Assembly: GCA_947440895.1 (NCBI GenBank)
Contig: CANETO010000039.1
Coordinates: 1-10,424 of the forward strand
Direction of reading: 5' to 3'
From: Planctomycetaceae bacterium
GTDB lineage: Bacteria; Planctomycetota; Planctomycetia; Pirellulales; UBA1268
DNA: 10,424 nucleotides
The translations under genes and the position numbers were made by a program. Numbering within the stretch: the first letter of the stretch is position 1; each line of letters opens with the position of its first letter. Shown one piece after another: positions 1 through 5,838 of the stretch. The notes under the pieces were generated by a model. The model saw nothing but the letters and a program-made list of their open reading frames with translations. It was not told the origin of the DNA and did not search any database.

Positions 1-402
1 GCGGTCGGTGGCGACGACCTCGCCAAGCGAATCAAGGAGGGGTGGACCGATTTCGATGTCTGCATCGCCGCCCCGGACATGATGGGGCTCGTGGGGCCTT
101 TGGGAAAGGTGTTGGGGCCGCGAGGCCTGATGCCCAGTCCGCGTGCCGGCACCGTGACCGCGGACATCAGCAAGACGGTCGGCGAGTACAAAGCCGGCAA
201 GGTTGAGTTTCGGAACGACCCGACCGGTATCGTGCATGCCGTTGTCGGGAGGGCGAGCTTCGATCCGTCCCAGTTGGTCGCCAACGTCCGGGCGTTTGTC
301 GACCACATTCAGTCCCTTCAACCTTCCAGCGTCCGCGGCCAGTTTGTGCGAAGCGTGTCTATTTCCGCGACGATGACCCCCGGCATTATGGTCGCCGGCT
401 AG
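1..402 (+). CDS. rplA: 50S ribosomal protein L1, C-terminal part (5' end outside window)
   Basis: The reading frame is open from the first base and ends at TAG (400-402), giving 133 residues. L1 is usually about 230 residues, so roughly the first 100 are missing. The diagnostic L1 motif is present: GKVLGPRGLMPSPRAGTVT, starting about 35 residues into the visible part, followed by the conserved stretch with YKAGKVEFRNDPTGIVH. L1 binds 23S rRNA at the L1 stalk, helps release deacylated tRNA from the E site, and in many bacteria represses translation of its own mRNA (rplK-rplA). It is the first gene of the visible cluster, 87 nt before rplJ, as expected for the rplKAJL-rpoBC order; rplK probably lies just upstream. 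An in-frame ATG at 79 is internal and not the real start, because the conserved L1 sequence continues upstream of it. Identity is very secure. Confidence 0.97.
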   Translation, partial: AVGGDDLAKRIKEGWTDFDVCIAAPDMMGLVGPLGKVLGPRGLMPSPRAGTVTADISKTVGEYKAGKVEFRNDPTGIVHAVVGRASFDPSQLVANVRAFVDHIQSLQPSSVRGQFVRSVSISATMTPGIMVAG

Positions 403-429
403 TCCATTGAGGTGCGGGTCGCCAGATCA

Positions 430-451
430 CTCCCCGCCCCGCCCTTCTCCC
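430..451 (+). other. C-rich pyrimidine tract in the rplA-rplJ gap
   Basis: Twenty of these 22 bases are pyrimidines, mostly C, with only two G and no A. The tract lies in the 87-nt space between the rplA stop and the rplJ start, where many bacteria keep the L10 leader that binds L10-L12 for feedback. I could not find a convincing kink-turn or a strong hairpin; only a 5-bp pairing (414-418 with 433-437, 14-nt loop) is visible. The rplJ start has only a weak Shine-Dalgarno candidate (GGTAAG, 472-477, 12 nt before the ATG). The tract could keep the leader single-stranded or form part of a leader fold. Function unknown. Confidence 0.35.
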
Positions 452-489
452 AATCGATTCGTTAACCCCTTGGTAAGAGCGACGCAGTC

Positions 490-1041
490 ATGAGCAAGAT
501 CGTCAAAGACATGTTGGTGGATGACCTGAAGAAGCGGCTCGGAAGCGTGGCCGACGTGGTCGTCGTCAGTCTGGGCAGACTGAATGCCCAAAAGACATCG
601 CAGTTGAGGAGCACGCTGCGGAAGAAAAAAATCCAGTTGCAGATGGTGAAAAACAGCCTCGCTCGCCGAGCAACCCTCGACACCGCCGTCGGTCCAGCGT
701 TTACCCAGACAGAGGGAATGCTGGCGATTGCCTGGGGTGGCGAAGATGTCGTTGATCTCGCCAAGGAACTCGACCGCCTGACGTCCGTCAAGGATTTCGA
801 GGGCCTGGAGTGCCGAGGCGGCGCGCTTGACGGGGCTCGCCTTGATGCGGGCGACATCAAGCGGGTGGCCAAGTGGCCGACGCGGTCCGAGCAACTGTCT
901 ATTCTTTCCGGCCAGATTTCTGGTCTGGCGTCCACGCTTTCCGGCCAGATTGTGGCCATGGGCGGTACGCTTGCGGGTCAGATTTCGTCCAGGATCGAGG
1001 AGCTGGAAAAAGGCTCGGACAGTGAGGTTCCTGCGGCGTAA
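490..1041 (+). CDS. rplJ: 50S ribosomal protein L10
   Basis: The product is 183 residues (E. coli L10 has 165). L10 anchors the L7/L12 stalk to 23S rRNA and, with L12, is the usual autogenous repressor of this operon. The N-terminal rRNA-binding domain is clear: MSKIVKDMLVDDLKKRL opens the protein, and the L10 signature with KKIQLQMVKNSLARRA lies at about residues 48-63, followed by the typical glycine-containing segment at about 75-85. The C-terminal helix contains three consecutive 11-residue repeats (139-171), described separately. The ATG at 490 has a weak ribosome-binding site; I accept it because the L10 family normally starts just before this conserved helix and there is no better in-frame start. 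The gene lies 87 nt after rplA and 175 nt before rplL, in the standard order. Identity is secure from sequence and context. Confidence 0.95.
   Translation: MSKIVKDMLVDDLKKRLGSVADVVVVSLGRLNAQKTSQLRSTLRKKKIQLQMVKNSLARRATLDTAVGPAFTQTEGMLAIAWGGEDVVDLAKELDRLTSVKDFEGLECRGGALDGARLDAGDIKRVAKWPTRSEQLSILSGQISGLASTLSGQIVAMGGTLAGQISSRIEELEKGSDSEVPAA
904..1002 (+). repeat. rplJ: Three tandem 11-residue repeats in the L10 C-terminal helix
   Basis: Three adjacent 33-nt in-frame units (904-936, 937-969, 970-1002) encode LSGQISGLAST, LSGQIVAMGGT and LAGQISSRIEE, residues 139-171 of L10. Units 1 and 2 are identical over their first 15 bases. In known L10 structures the C-terminal helix docks one L12 dimer per roughly 10-residue segment, with two dimers in E. 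coli and three in Thermotoga maritima. Three regular units therefore suggest three docking sites and an L10(L12)6 stalk. The repeat is seen directly; the stoichiometry is inferred. Confidence 0.75.
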
Positions 1042-1069
1042 GCGATTTCCGCCGCAAATAGTGCGGTGG
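1032..1069 (+). promoter_or_regulatory. Two mutually exclusive stem-loops at the rplJ stop codon
   Basis: Segment 1050-1056 can pair perfectly (7 bp) with 1032-1038, the last codons of rplJ, enclosing the TAA stop in an 11-nt loop. The overlapping segment 1049-1056 can instead pair with 1062-1069 (8 bp including one G-U, 5-nt AATAG loop). The two cannot form together. While a ribosome occupies the rplJ end the upstream helix is blocked and the downstream one is free. There is no clear T-run after either, so neither is a canonical intrinsic terminator. A role in rplJ-rplL coupling is conjecture; the pairings are visible. Confidence 0.35.
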
Positions 1070-1090
1070 TCTTCGCGCGATCAAAGTTCA

Positions 1091-1099
1091 TGGTATGAC
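1091..1099 (+). promoter_or_regulatory. Weak extended -10-like element before rplL
   Basis: TGGTATGAC fits TGnTATAAT with TG plus four of six -10 bases. The -35 position (about 1072-1077) matches poorly, only TT. It lies about 120 nt before the rplL start and resembles the stronger TGGTATAGT element before rpoB. One such match in GC-rich DNA could be chance; low confidence. Confidence 0.2.
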
Positions 1100-1102
1100 A
1101 TT

Positions 1103-1135
1103 GGGTTCCCCCGCGGTTGTCCACGGGTAGAACCC
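1103..1135 (+). promoter_or_regulatory. Imperfect stem-loop in the rplJ-rplL spacer
   Basis: An outer 6-bp stem (1103-1108 with 1130-1135, GGGTTC/GAACCC) continues after a small asymmetric bulge into a 4-bp inner stem (1110-1113 with 1124-1127) with a 10-nt loop. No T-run follows, so it is not a standard terminator. It could be an RNA processing site, a stabilising 5' structure for an rplL mRNA, or incidental GC-rich pairing. Confidence 0.3.
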
Positions 1136-1200
1136 CGCACACCAACCAATTCACATCACACCTGACTGGTCGTGCCAATCGACCGTCAATTTTTCGAAGG

Positions 1201-1207
1201 GAAAGGA
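1201..1207 (+). promoter_or_regulatory. Ribosome-binding site of rplL
   Basis: The purine-rich GAAAGGA, within a longer run beginning GAAGG at 1196, lies 9 nt before the ATG at 1217. It decides the rplL start against an in-frame GTG at 1172, which would add 15 non-conserved residues and has no such site. The strong site fits the need to make L12 in several-fold excess over other ribosomal proteins. Confidence 0.75.
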
Positions 1208-1216
1208 TCTCGAGCG

Positions 1217-1636
1217 ATGGCAACGGCTGAAGCAACGCGTGAATTCACCAAGGAAACCCAGGATCTCGGCGACAAGATCGTCGGCTTGACCCTCAAGGCC
1301 GCGAAGGAACTGTCGGACTACCTCGACGAGGTTCATGGCATCAAGCCCGCCGCCGGTGGCGCTGTGATGATGGCCGCTCCCGGTGCAGGTGGAGCGGGCG
1401 GAGCCGCCGAGGCTGCCGCTGAGAAGACCGAGTTTGACGTCGTTCTCGACGCCTTCGGTGACAACAAGATCGGCGTGATCAAGGTTGTGCGGGCTGCCAC
1501 TGGCCTGGGTCTCAAAGAGGCCAAGGATCTTGTGGAAAGCGCCCCCGCGAAGGTCAAGGAAGGCATTTCCAAGGCTGATGCCGAGAAACTCAAGAAGGAA
1601 CTTGAGGATTCGGGCGCCAAGGTTTCCATCAAGTAG
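1217..1636 (+). CDS. rplL: 50S ribosomal protein L7/L12
   Basis: The product has 139 residues, somewhat longer than the 120-130 common in the family. L7/L12 is the multicopy stalk protein that recruits and activates EF-Tu, EF-G, IF2 and RF3. Residues about 1-45 form the helical N-terminal dimerisation domain that docks on L10. Residues about 45-70 are the flexible hinge, rich in Ala and Gly (AAPGAGGAGGAAEAAAE). Residues about 70-139 are the globular C-terminal domain, with the family signature NKIGVIKVVRAATGLGLKEA; K84, I88, K89 and R92 match the E. coli factor-binding residues K65, I69, K70 and R73. The long hinge accounts for much of the extra length. The start at 1217 is chosen for its strong ribosome-binding site. 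A strong hairpin follows 20 nt after the TAG stop, where the ribosomal-protein part of the operon is commonly attenuated before rpoB. Identity is secure. Confidence 0.97.
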   Translation: MATAEATREFTKETQDLGDKIVGLTLKAAKELSDYLDEVHGIKPAAGGAVMMAAPGAGGAGGAAEAAAEKTEFDVVLDAFGDNKIGVIKVVRAATGLGLKEAKDLVESAPAKVKEGISKADAEKLKKELEDSGAKVSIK

Positions 1637-1656
1637 AAACCGCTCATATATGCCGC

Positions 1657-1688
1657 TGGCAGGCGGAGGCTTTGTCTTCCGCCTGCCA
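1657..1688 (+). terminator. Strong hairpin after rplL, probable attenuator or partial terminator
   Basis: Bases 1657-1667 pair perfectly with 1678-1688 (11 bp, TGGCAGGCGGA/TCCGCCTGCCA). One G-U and one G-C pair extend this inward to a 13-bp stem with a 6-nt loop (1670-1675). Only TTT follows, then GG, so read-through is expected. In E. coli the rplL-rpoB gap holds an attenuator and an RNase III site that lower rpoBC output relative to the ribosomal proteins; this hairpin sits in the same place. It also overlaps the candidate rpoBC promoter. Confidence 0.65.
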
Positions 1689-1699
1689 TTTGGTATAGT
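1672..1699 (+). promoter_or_regulatory. Candidate sigma70-type promoter for rpoBC
   Basis: The -35 candidate TTGTCT (1672-1677, four of six matches) is separated by 16 nt from TATAGT (1694-1699, five of six matches to TATAAT). A TG one base before the hexamer makes a full extended -10 element. Transcription would begin near 1705-1708 and leave about 210 nt of leader before rpoB. The -35 lies in the loop and 3' arm of the 1657-1688 hairpin. A dedicated promoter would let RNA polymerase subunits be made apart from L10/L12. It is inferred from consensus match and position only. Confidence 0.45.
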
Positions 1700-1720
1700 A
1701 TTTGCTGACCTCGTGTTTGC

Positions 1721-1760
1721 TGTTTCTACCTCTGCGCCCCTCTAGTCTTCTCTGTTCTGT
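1721..1760 (+). other. Pyrimidine-rich tract in the rpoB leader
   Basis: Thirty-two of 40 bases are pyrimidines (14 C, 18 T), with 6 G and 2 A. C exceeds G and little secondary structure is possible, a composition resembling Rho-utilisation regions. It could support Rho-dependent attenuation between rplL and rpoB or simply be an unstructured leader. No direct evidence separates these. Confidence 0.25.
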
Positions 1761-1801
1761 CGGCACCGTGCATTCGCTGGCCGCTGCGCGACGACCCATG
1801 T

Positions 1802-1867
1802 CAGGGCTGTTCCTGCCCTTCGTGACGTCGTTGGGCTGGTGTTCATCGGGCCGATCCTGAAGCCCTG
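1802..1867 (+). promoter_or_regulatory. Alternative helices in the rpoB leader
   Basis: CAGGGCT (1802-1808) can pair with AGCCCTG (1861-1867), a perfect 7 bp. The same 5' arm (1803-1807) can instead form a local 5-bp hairpin with 1815-1819. The 3' arm (1861-1865) can also pair with 1833-1837, enclosing an 11-nt odd palindrome (1845-1855). These folds compete, as in some leader switches, but the helices are short and the region is GC-rich, so chance is quite possible. The rest of the 1637-1915 gap holds no gene that I can support. Confidence 0.25.
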
Positions 1868-1900
1868 TCAGCCTTCCACGTCGCTCAAGAAGCCCCGTCC

Positions 1901-1905
1901 AGGAG
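1901..1905 (+). promoter_or_regulatory. Ribosome-binding site of rpoB
   Basis: AGGAG lies 10 nt before the ATG at 1916. The spacing is slightly long but acceptable, and the site supports this start over any internal one. Confidence 0.65.
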
Positions 1906-1915
1906 CCTTTCTTCT

Positions 1916-4900
1916 ATGGCCACTCGCGCCGTCCGCCGTCTCCAGCCCACCGAGGTTCGTCACTTCGGCAGTCGCCGCGCCAGTCATGCAATTCCCGACC
2001 TCACCGAGATTCAGACTCGGTTCTACGACGCCTTCCTGCAATACGACGTCGCACCGAGCAAGCGGAAGGATCATGGTATCGAGGGTGTGCTCCGAGAGAT
2101 CTTTCCGATCGAGAGCTACGACAAGACGGTCAAGATCGAATATCTCCGTTACGAGTTGGGGAAGCCTCGCTACGACCCAGACGAATGCCGGCAACTGCGG
2201 CTGACGTATGGCAGGCCGCTGCGGGTTCTGCTCAGGCTGACGCGCGAACAGCCCATCGAAGAGGAGGTCTACCTCGGTGACATCCCGATCATGCTCGGTG
2301 GTGGTGAGTTCATCATCAACGGTGCAGAGCGAGTGGTCGTGAGCCAGTTGCACCGTTCCCCTGGTATCGACTTCGTCGCCGACACCGAGTCGAGTGATCG
2401 CAAGACATACAACTGCCGCATTATTCCGGAGCGCGGCAGCTGGATCGAACTCAATGTTTCGAAGAAGGACACGCTGCAGGTGCGGATCGATCAGAGCGGC
2501 AAGTTTTCCGCACTGACGCTCTTGCGGGCCATGGACCCGAAGTTCAGTCGCGACTCTGAGATTCTCAAGCTGTTCTACAAGACGAGCGTGGAGAAGGTGC
2601 TCGGTGCCCGTAGTGTGCCCAAGCTCGAGGGTCGGATCGCCGTTGACGACATCGTCTATCCAAAGGGCAGCGAGCGGGCAGGTGAGATCATCGTCGATGC
2701 CGGCGTCAAAATCTCCCATGACATGGCTGAGTTGATCTGCACTTCAGGGCTCAAGGCGGTCGAGGTGTTGCAGGAGCAGAAGGTGCCACTGCTCATGAAC
2801 AGCCTCAAGGAAGACTCCGACGAGTCGAAGAAGCGTACGGCCGTCGCCCCCAGCCACGAAGACGCGCTGGTGCGGATTTATCAGCGGCTCAGGCCTGGCA
2901 ATCCCGCCGCGCTCGACAAGGCCAGAACGCTGTTTGATGAGAAGTTCAAGGATACGAACCGGTATCGGCTCGGCCGTGTCGGACGCTTTCGCATCAACCG
3001 GAAGCTCGGACTCTCCGTGCCCGAAACCGAGATGACACTGCGGCCCGACGATCTGATCGCGGCGATCAGGTACATGCTGCAGTTGAGCGAGGGCGAGGGC
3101 GAGGTTGAGGTCGACGACATTGACCACCTTGGAAACAGGCGTCTTCGTACAATCGATGAGCTTGCCAGCGACGAACTCCGCAAGGGGTTCTTGAAGCTAC
3201 GTCGCACGGTACAGGAGCGAATGAGTCTCAAGGACGTGGCCGAGATGTCGCCGCGGACGCTCATCAATCCCAAGAGCATCTCCGCGGCCATCGAATATTT
3301 CTTCGGTCGTGGCGAGCTGTCGCAGGTCGTCGACCAGACGAATCCGCTCTCGATGTTGACGCACGAGCGACGGCTCTCGGCGCTTGGCCCTGGCGGTCTG
3401 AACCGCAAGCGGGCAGGCTTTGAGGTCCGCGACGTTCACATTTCCCACTACGGACGCATCTGCCCGATTGAAACGCCCGAAGGCACGAACATCGGTCTTA
3501 TTTCAAGCCTCGCGATCTATTCCGGCGTCGATTCCTACGGATTTCTCGTCACACCGTATCGGAAGGTGTCGAAGTGCAAGCTCACAGACGACGTCGTCTG
3601 GTTGCGGGCGGACGAAGAGCATGAGGCGCATCTGGCTTCCGCTGACGCCACGGTGGTGAACGGCAAACTGGAAGGCGACACGATCATCGCCCGCTATCGG
3701 GGCGACTTCGTGCTCGTGCAGGCCGATTCGGTCGAATACATCGACGTGGCGCCGAGTCAGATGGTGGGTGTTTCGGCGGGTCTCATTCCGTTCCTTGAGC
3801 ACGACGACGCCAATCGTGCGTTGATGGGTTCCAATATGCAGCGTCAGGCAGTGCCGCTGCTTGTGACGGAGCCGCCAATCGTGGGCACCGGCATGGAGCG
3901 GGACGTGGCGGTCAACTCTGGCCTGATTGTTCGGGCCGCGAAGAAGGGCACCGTGACCTACGTTGACGCCGAGTCGATCGAAGTGGCGCCAGCCTCCGGT
4001 TCCGGATCCGTGGATACCTACAAGCTGCGGAAGTACGTCGGGCTCAACGAGCGGACCTGTCAGAATCAGAAGCCGATCGTGCAGCTCGGCCAGAAGGTCG
4101 ACAAGGGCGAGGTGCTCGCCGACGGTGCCGCGACGTACAAGGGCGAATTGGCTCTTGGCCGCAATGTTCTCGTGGGCTTCATGGCATGGGATGGCTTCAA
4201 TTTCGAGGACGCCATCATCATCAGTGAAGAACTGGTCGAGGATGATGTCTACACCTCGATTCATATCGAGGAGTACGACATCGAGATCCGCGACACGAAG
4301 CTGGGGCGAGAGGAGTTCACTCGCGACATTCCCAACGTCGGCGAGCGGGCTTTGCACAACCTCGATGAGAGCGGGATCGTGCGGATCGGAACGTATGTGC
4401 GACCGGGCGATATTCTCGTCGGCAAGGTTTCGCCCAAGAGCAAGACCGAACTGACGCCTGAGGAAAAGCTCCTGCACGCCATTTTCGGGCGGGCTGGCGA
4501 AGACGTGAAGAACGACTCGCTGGAGGTTCCGTCTGGCGTCGAGGGCATCGTGATCGCGGCGGAAAGATTTTCTCGGAGGATGAGCCTCTCTGAAGAAGAA
4601 CGTCGCGAGTTCGAGAAGCAGCTCAAGGAAGCGGAAAACATCGGCAACGCACAGGTCGCCGAAGTGTTTGCGGCGATGGTCACGGAAATCGAGAAGGTGC
4701 TGCAGAAGCCCATGACCGCCGCCGACGGCAGTCCGCTGGTGCGCAATCAGGATCACAAGATCGTTGCTGAGCGGGCCGCGGCGTTCAGGCTTGAGGATCT
4801 CGACCTACGCTCTCCGCAGCGGAAGGCCGATATCGAGAAGCTCCATAAGACCATGTGGCCAGCTGTGGACGCCGCCATCGACGCCCGCGATCGCCGGCTC

Positions 4901-5674
4901 AACAGCATGAAGCGGGGCGATGAATTGCGGCCCGGCGTGCTTCAGATGGTGAAGGTGTACGTGGCCGCTCGCCGCGTCATCTCAGTCGGCGACAAGATGG
5001 CAGGCCGGCACGGCAACAAGGGTGTCATCGCCAAGATCCTTCCCAAGGAAGACATGCCATTCCTGGCCGATGGAACCCCGGTGCAGATTCTGCTCAATCC
5101 GCTCGGCGTGCCGAGCCGCATGAATGTGGGCCAGATTCTCGAGACCCACCTGGGGTGGGCTGGGATGAAGCTTGGCTTTCAGGCGATCACGCCGGTCTTT
5201 GACGGCGCCAGCGAGGAAGACATCAACGATCTGCTGGAGAAGGCCGGGCTGCCCCGTCATGGCAAGGCCCAGCTGTATGACGGTCGCACAGGCGAGAAGC
5301 TCGAGCAGGAGACGACGGTTGGTTACATCTACATGCTCAAACTGCACCATCTCGTCGACGACAAGGTTCATGCCCGTTCCACAGGACCGTACTCGCTCAT
5401 CACGCAGCAGCCGCTGGGTGGCAAGGCCCGGTTTGGTGGCCAGCGGTTTGGTGAAATGGAAGTGTGGGCACTCGAGGCGTACGGCGCCGCCTACATTCTC
5501 CAGGAACTGCTCACCGTCAAGAGCGACGATGTGGAGGGCCGCACCAAGATCTACGAGAGCATGGTGAAGGGCGAGAACACGCTGGAGGCCGGCACACCAG
5601 CCAGCTTCGATGTGCTTACCAATGAGATTCGAGGCCTGGCTCTCAACATGTCGCTGGAGAAGCGACGGGTGTGA
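1916..5674 (+). CDS. rpoB: DNA-directed RNA polymerase subunit beta
   Basis: The product has 1252 residues (E. coli beta has 1342). With beta' it forms the catalytic cleft of RNA polymerase; beta supplies much of the RNA-exit channel, the rifampicin pocket and NTP contacts. Landmarks in order: QLHRSPG (about 144-150); IIPERGSW (about 169-176); a stretch near 225-330 corresponding by position to the E. coli insert SI1; DDIDHLGNRR (about 399-408); the rifampicin region around D473, H483 and S488 (E. coli D516, H526, S531); GRICPIETPEG (513-523); DGFNFEDA with E764 and D765 (E. coli E813, D814); a charged helical insert after about 885, in the place of SI2; GDKMAGRHGNKG (1025-1036) with K1027 and K1035 (E. 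coli K1065, K1073); and the C-terminal GGQRFGEMEVWALEAYGAA signature. All expected catalytic landmarks are present and there is no frameshift. The positions equivalent to E. coli F514 and M515 are both Val. It begins 279 nt after rplL and ends at TGA, immediately inside a long hairpin. Confidence 0.98.
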   Translation: MATRAVRRLQPTEVRHFGSRRASHAIPDLTEIQTRFYDAFLQYDVAPSKRKDHGIEGVLREIFPIESYDKTVKIEYLRYELGKPRYDPDECRQLRLTYGRPLRVLLRLTREQPIEEEVYLGDIPIMLGGGEFIINGAERVVVSQLHRSPGIDFVADTESSDRKTYNCRIIPERGSWIELNVSKKDTLQVRIDQSGKFSALTLLRAMDPKFSRDSEILKLFYKTSVEKVLGARSVPKLEGRIAVDDIVYPKGSERAGEIIVDAGVKISHDMAELICTSGLKAVEVLQEQKVPLLMNSLKEDSDESKKRTAVAPSHEDALVRIYQRLRPGNPAALDKARTLFDEKFKDTNRYRLGRVGRFRINRKLGLSVPETEMTLRPDDLIAAIRYMLQLSEGEGEVEVDDIDHLGNRRLRTIDELASDELRKGFLKLRRTVQERMSLKDVAEMSPRTLINPKSISAAIEYFFGRGELSQVVDQTNPLSMLTHERRLSALGPGGLNRKRAGFEVRDVHISHYGRICPIETPEGTNIGLISSLAIYSGVDSYGFLVTPYRKVSKCKLTDDVVWLRADEEHEAHLASADATVVNGKLEGDTIIARYRGDFVLVQADSVEYIDVAPSQMVGVSAGLIPFLEHDDANRALMGSNMQRQAVPLLVTEPPIVGTGMERDVAVNSGLIVRAAKKGTVTYVDAESIEVAPASGSGSVDTYKLRKYVGLNERTCQNQKPIVQLGQKVDKGEVLADGAATYKGELALGRNVLVGFMAWDGFNFEDAIIISEELVEDDVYTSIHIEEYDIEIRDTKLGREEFTRDIPNVGERALHNLDESGIVRIGTYVRPGDILVGKVSPKSKTELTPEEKLLHAIFGRAGEDVKNDSLEVPSGVEGIVIAAERFSRRMSLSEEERREFEKQLKEAENIGNAQVAEVFAAMVTEIEKVLQKPMTAADGSPLVRNQDHKIVAERAAAFRLEDLDLRSPQRKADIEKLHKTMWPAVDAAIDARDRRLNSMKRGDELRPGVLQMVKVYVAARRVISVGDKMAGRHGNKGVIAKILPKEDMPFLADGTPVQILLNPLGVPSRMNVGQILETHLGWAGMKLGFQAITPVFDGASEEDINDLLEKAGLPRHGKAQLYDGRTGEKLEQETTVGYIYMLKLHHLVDDKVHARSTGPYSLITQQPLGGKARFGGQRFGEMEVWALEAYGAAYILQELLTVKSDDVEGRTKIYESMVKGENTLEAGTPASFDVLTNEIRGLALNMSLEKRRV

Positions 5675-5762
5675 GGGACGCCGCCGGGGGAGGGGTGAGG
5701 CCTCCTCCGCGGGGCGAGGATACGCCAACGCTCGTCGACCTCACCCCTCCCCCGGCTCCCTC
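5673..5762 (+). repeat. Long perfect inverted repeat at the rpoB-rpoC junction
   Basis: Bases 5683-5700 are the exact reverse complement of 5739-5756 (18 bp, almost all G-C). After a 4-nt bulge on the 5' side (5679-5682), GAGGGA (5673-5678) pairs exactly with TCCCTC (5757-5762), so the total is 24 bp and includes two bases of the rpoB stop codon. The 38-nt loop can fold further, for example 5701-5704 with 5716-5719. No T-run follows, so it is not a canonical intrinsic terminator. It may be an RNase III-type processing site, a partial attenuator setting the beta:beta' ratio, or a copy of a dispersed palindromic repeat. The pairing is unambiguous; the role is unknown. Confidence 0.85.
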
Positions 5763-5825
5763 GATGCCGGTTGAGCGGCCGCGGCTGTGAGACAAGTTGA
5801 TTGATCGACACGACTGACTGATTCC

Positions 5826-5831
5826 AAGGAG
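5826..5831 (+). promoter_or_regulatory. Ribosome-binding site of rpoC (supports a GTG start)
   Basis: A perfect AAGGAG lies 7 nt before the GTG at 5839. It settles the start codon as GTG and means rpoC can be translated independently despite the strong hairpin upstream. Confidence 0.85.
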
Positions 5832-5838
5832 CATCCAC

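Noticed and set aside
1172..1216. In-frame GTG as an upstream start for rplL
   Set aside because: It would add 15 residues not expected in L7/L12 and lacks a ribosome-binding site, whereas the ATG at 1217 has a strong one.
1798..1860. 20-codon small frame in the rpoB leader (MSGLFLPFVTSLGWCSSGRS)
   Set aside because: There is no Shine-Dalgarno before its ATG and no run of regulatory codons typical of leader peptides; short frames like this are common by chance.
1839..2204. 121-codon + strand frame overlapping the start of rpoB in another phase
   Set aside because: It has a GTG start without a ribosome-binding site, its sequence is dominated by Ser/Arg/Pro, and it is fully explained as an alternate frame of rpoB.
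1868..2719. 283-codon minus-strand frame over the rpoB start
   Set aside because: It overlaps the rpoB ribosome-binding site and N-terminal domain; no family resemblance, consistent with antisense codon bias.
3503..4756. 417-codon open frame on the minus strand inside rpoB
   Set aside because: Same explanation: an antisense shadow of conserved rpoB codons, with a His/Arg/Asp-rich composition and no motif.
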